Of a stretch of 5,770 bases of DNA, positions 4,491 through 5,770 are shown one piece after another (within the stretch, counting starts at the first letter, position 1; each line of letters opens with the position of its first letter). A program made the position numbers and the translations under genes. This DNA is from Actinomycetota bacterium (GTDB taxonomy: Bacteria > Actinomycetota > Acidimicrobiia > IMCC26256): positions 1-5,770 of the forward strand of contig WLHA01000095.1 of assembly GCA_009702955.1 (NCBI GenBank), read 5' to 3'. The notes beneath the pieces are model-generated. The model saw only the letters and a list, made by a program, of their open reading frames with translations, searched no databases and had not been told where the DNA came from.

Positions 4491-5567
4491 TTGCCTTCCC
4501 AAGCCCTTGCAGTAGCCGAGCATGCACTTCTTGTAGAGCGTCGCCCGCTCACACGTGCGGAGGTAATGGCGGTGGCAAACGAACCACTTGAACTAGTACC
4601 CGATCTTGTTGGCCTCGCCCATCGCGTGAGGCTCCAGTACTGCGGCGACACTGTTGAGTTAGAGAGCCTCATCAACGCCAAATCTGGAGCATGCCCAGAG
4701 GACTGCGCGTTCTGCTCACAATCTGTCAAGTTCGATACTGGAGTTGATGTCTATGCGTTTCTTGATTTAGGCGAGGTACTAGAGGCAGCACACGCGACTA
4801 AGGCAGCAGGGGCTACGCAGTTCTGCATAGTTGTTGCAGTACGCGGACCCTCAGAGCGACTTCTAGACAAAGTCATCGCTGCAGTTAACGCCGTACATGA
4901 ACAGACTGGCCTCGAGGTTGCATGCTCACTTGGGCTACTTACAGATGAGCAGGCCAGGCGTCTCGCCGATGCTGGAGTCCGCCGTTATAACCACAATCTT
5001 GAGGCACCTAGATCAAGATTCCCCGAGGTCTGCACTACCCACTCATACGACGATCGCGTCGATACCGCCAAGCGCGCAATTGCTGCCGGCATGGAGCTTT
5101 GTTGTGGAGGTATCCTCGGGATGGGTGAGACACTTGAAGAGCGAGTCGAGTTTGCTTTCGAGCTAGCGGAGCTCGACCCATGTGAGGTACCGATCAACCT
5201 TCTTGACCCTCGCCCAGGTACTCCGCTCGCCGATTACACAATGCTCTCTCCGCGTGAGGCACTACAGGCAATTGCGTTATTCCGCTTAGTTCTGCCTTCT
5301 GCATGGCTACGTCTTGCAGGCGGTCGCGAACGAGTCCTTGGTGAGCTTCAAGGAATGGGGCTTCTCGCAGGGGCTAACGCACTTATCGTTGGAAACTACC
5401 TAACCACCGGCGGTCGTTCTCCGGAAGAAGACCACGCACTTCTCGAGGCATTAGGCATGCCAGTAGCTGACGGACCCGGCGAAGGGCGTTTCGTAATCGA
5501 CGCAACTGGTGCACACGCCTTACCCGCCAAACCGCAGCGAACGAGCATTCCAGTAACTGCTAATTGA
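4491..5567 (+). CDS. bioB: Biotin synthase (radical SAM), 358 aa
   Basis: BioB inserts sulfur between C6 and C9 of dethiobiotin, the last step of biotin synthesis, using a radical-SAM [4Fe-4S] cluster and a sacrificial [2Fe-2S] cluster. Numbering from the TTG start, C68-P-E-D-C72-A-F-C75 is the CxxxCxxC motif for the 4Fe-4S cluster. C112 (QFCIV), C145 (VACSLG) and C204 (ELCCGG) match the three 2Fe-2S cysteines of the E. coli enzyme, and R274 (RLAGGRE) matches its arginine ligand (E. coli R260). YNHNLE, GGILGMGET and DPRPGTPL are family hallmarks. No required residue is missing, and the length is close to the usual 320-350. The TTG start follows AGGAG at 7 bases; the frame extends to a TTG at 4413, but those 26 residues look non-conserved. 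No other biotin gene is visible. It ends 11 bp from the convergent phosphatase gene. Confidence 0.97.
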   Translation: MPSQALAVAEHALLVERRPLTRAEVMAVANEPLELVPDLVGLAHRVRLQYCGDTVELESLINAKSGACPEDCAFCSQSVKFDTGVDVYAFLDLGEVLEAAHATKAAGATQFCIVVAVRGPSERLLDKVIAAVNAVHEQTGLEVACSLGLLTDEQARRLADAGVRRYNHNLEAPRSRFPEVCTTHSYDDRVDTAKRAIAAGMELCCGGILGMGETLEERVEFAFELAELDPCEVPINLLDPRPGTPLADYTMLSPREALQAIALFRLVLPSAWLRLAGGRERVLGELQGMGLLAGANALIVGNYLTTGGRSPEEDHALLEALGMPVADGPGEGRFVIDATGAHALPAKPQRTSIPVTAN

Positions 5568-5578
5568 CTTTGGCCGTT

Positions 5579-5770
5579 TTACCTAAGATGCGCGGTCTCG
5601 TTGAAGCCGAGCATGCAGGGCGCGCCTTGGCGCATACCGATGCTTGATATCGATGCAACGTCAATGAACATGCGCCACACCATTTGATCCGGGGCACCGA
5701 GAGCCCACGTAAGTGCTGCCTTGATTGGCGAGACATGCGACACCACGATCGCAAGGTCGTCGCTTAGCAA
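5579..5770 (-). CDS. Histidine phosphatase (phosphoglycerate-mutase-like), C-terminal fragment
   Basis: The final 63 residues of a protein whose start lies beyond the window. AIVVSHVSPIKAALTWALG carries the second catalytic histidine region of the histidine-phosphatase superfamily (VSHxxPI/xxxxxxLG). The fragment then runs WRMFIDVASISSIGM and ends FNETAHLR, both typical of the C-terminus of actinobacterial-style PGM-like phosphatases. The first motif (RHG) is outside the window, so whether this is a broad-specificity phosphatase, a CobC-type alpha-ribazole phosphatase or a domain fused to RNase H cannot be decided. It is convergent with bioB; no hairpin terminator is visible in the 11-bp gap, so transcripts may run into each other. 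Confidence 0.9.
   Translation of the reverse strand: MLSDDLAIVVSHVSPIKAALTWALGAPDQMVWRMFIDVASISSIGMRQGAPCMLGFNETAHLR

Noticed and set aside
4332..4523. 63-aa minus-strand frame over the bioB start and leader
   Set aside because: It lies across the bioB Shine-Dalgarno and N-terminus and has no family resemblance or ribosome site.
5560..5754. 64-aa minus-strand frame overlapping the phosphatase tail
   Set aside because: The neighbouring frame at 5579-5770 carries the VSHVSPIKA and FNETAHL motifs; this one is a Cys/Arg-rich shadow.

Overview
The window looks like an ordinary chromosomal segment of a bacterium of moderate GC, roughly half G+C by eye. The biotin synthase sequence and the histidine-phosphatase tail resemble actinobacterial proteins, and TTG initiation and a possibly leaderless gene would fit. 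The phylum is an inference from protein style; no 16S or other marker is present.

Layout, left to right. (1) Positions 1-146, + strand: the C-terminal end of a sulfite-oxidase-type molybdopterin oxidoreductase, cut by the window edge. (2) Positions 269-2582, - strand: a compact three-gene unit, transcribed right to left. It holds a 343-aa glutathione-S-transferase-like protein, a 252-aa GST-like protein overlapping it by ATGA, and, 29 bp further on, a 165-aa pentapeptide-repeat protein made almost entirely of 27 uninterrupted repeats. (3) Positions 2583-2927: a 345-bp divergent intergenic region with five 15-bp tandem repeats and a perfect inverted repeat. (4) Positions 2928-3236, + strand: a 102-aa protein resembling dimeric alpha/beta-barrel (ABM-like) proteins, followed by a small hairpin and a strong intrinsic terminator. 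(5) Positions 3510-4224, - strand: two small two-helix membrane proteins of unknown function. (6) Positions 4491-5567, + strand: biotin synthase BioB, probably starting at a TTG behind a good Shine-Dalgarno. (7) Positions 5579-5770, - strand: the C-terminal end of a histidine phosphatase, convergent with bioB and cut by the window edge.

The only clear co-expressed set is the GST/GST/pentapeptide unit. Its oddest trait is a 5 x 12-bp in-frame tandem repeat giving the second GST a Pro-Glu-Ile-rich N-terminal extension. The separate 15-bp repeats upstream of the same unit share the core GCCTGAA on the same strand. BioB works alone here, with no other biotin gene in view. I see no mobile element, CRISPR array, tRNA or rRNA, and no convincing sign of an undescribed defence or biosynthetic system. 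The repeat arrays and the unstudied operon are what most deserve a second look.
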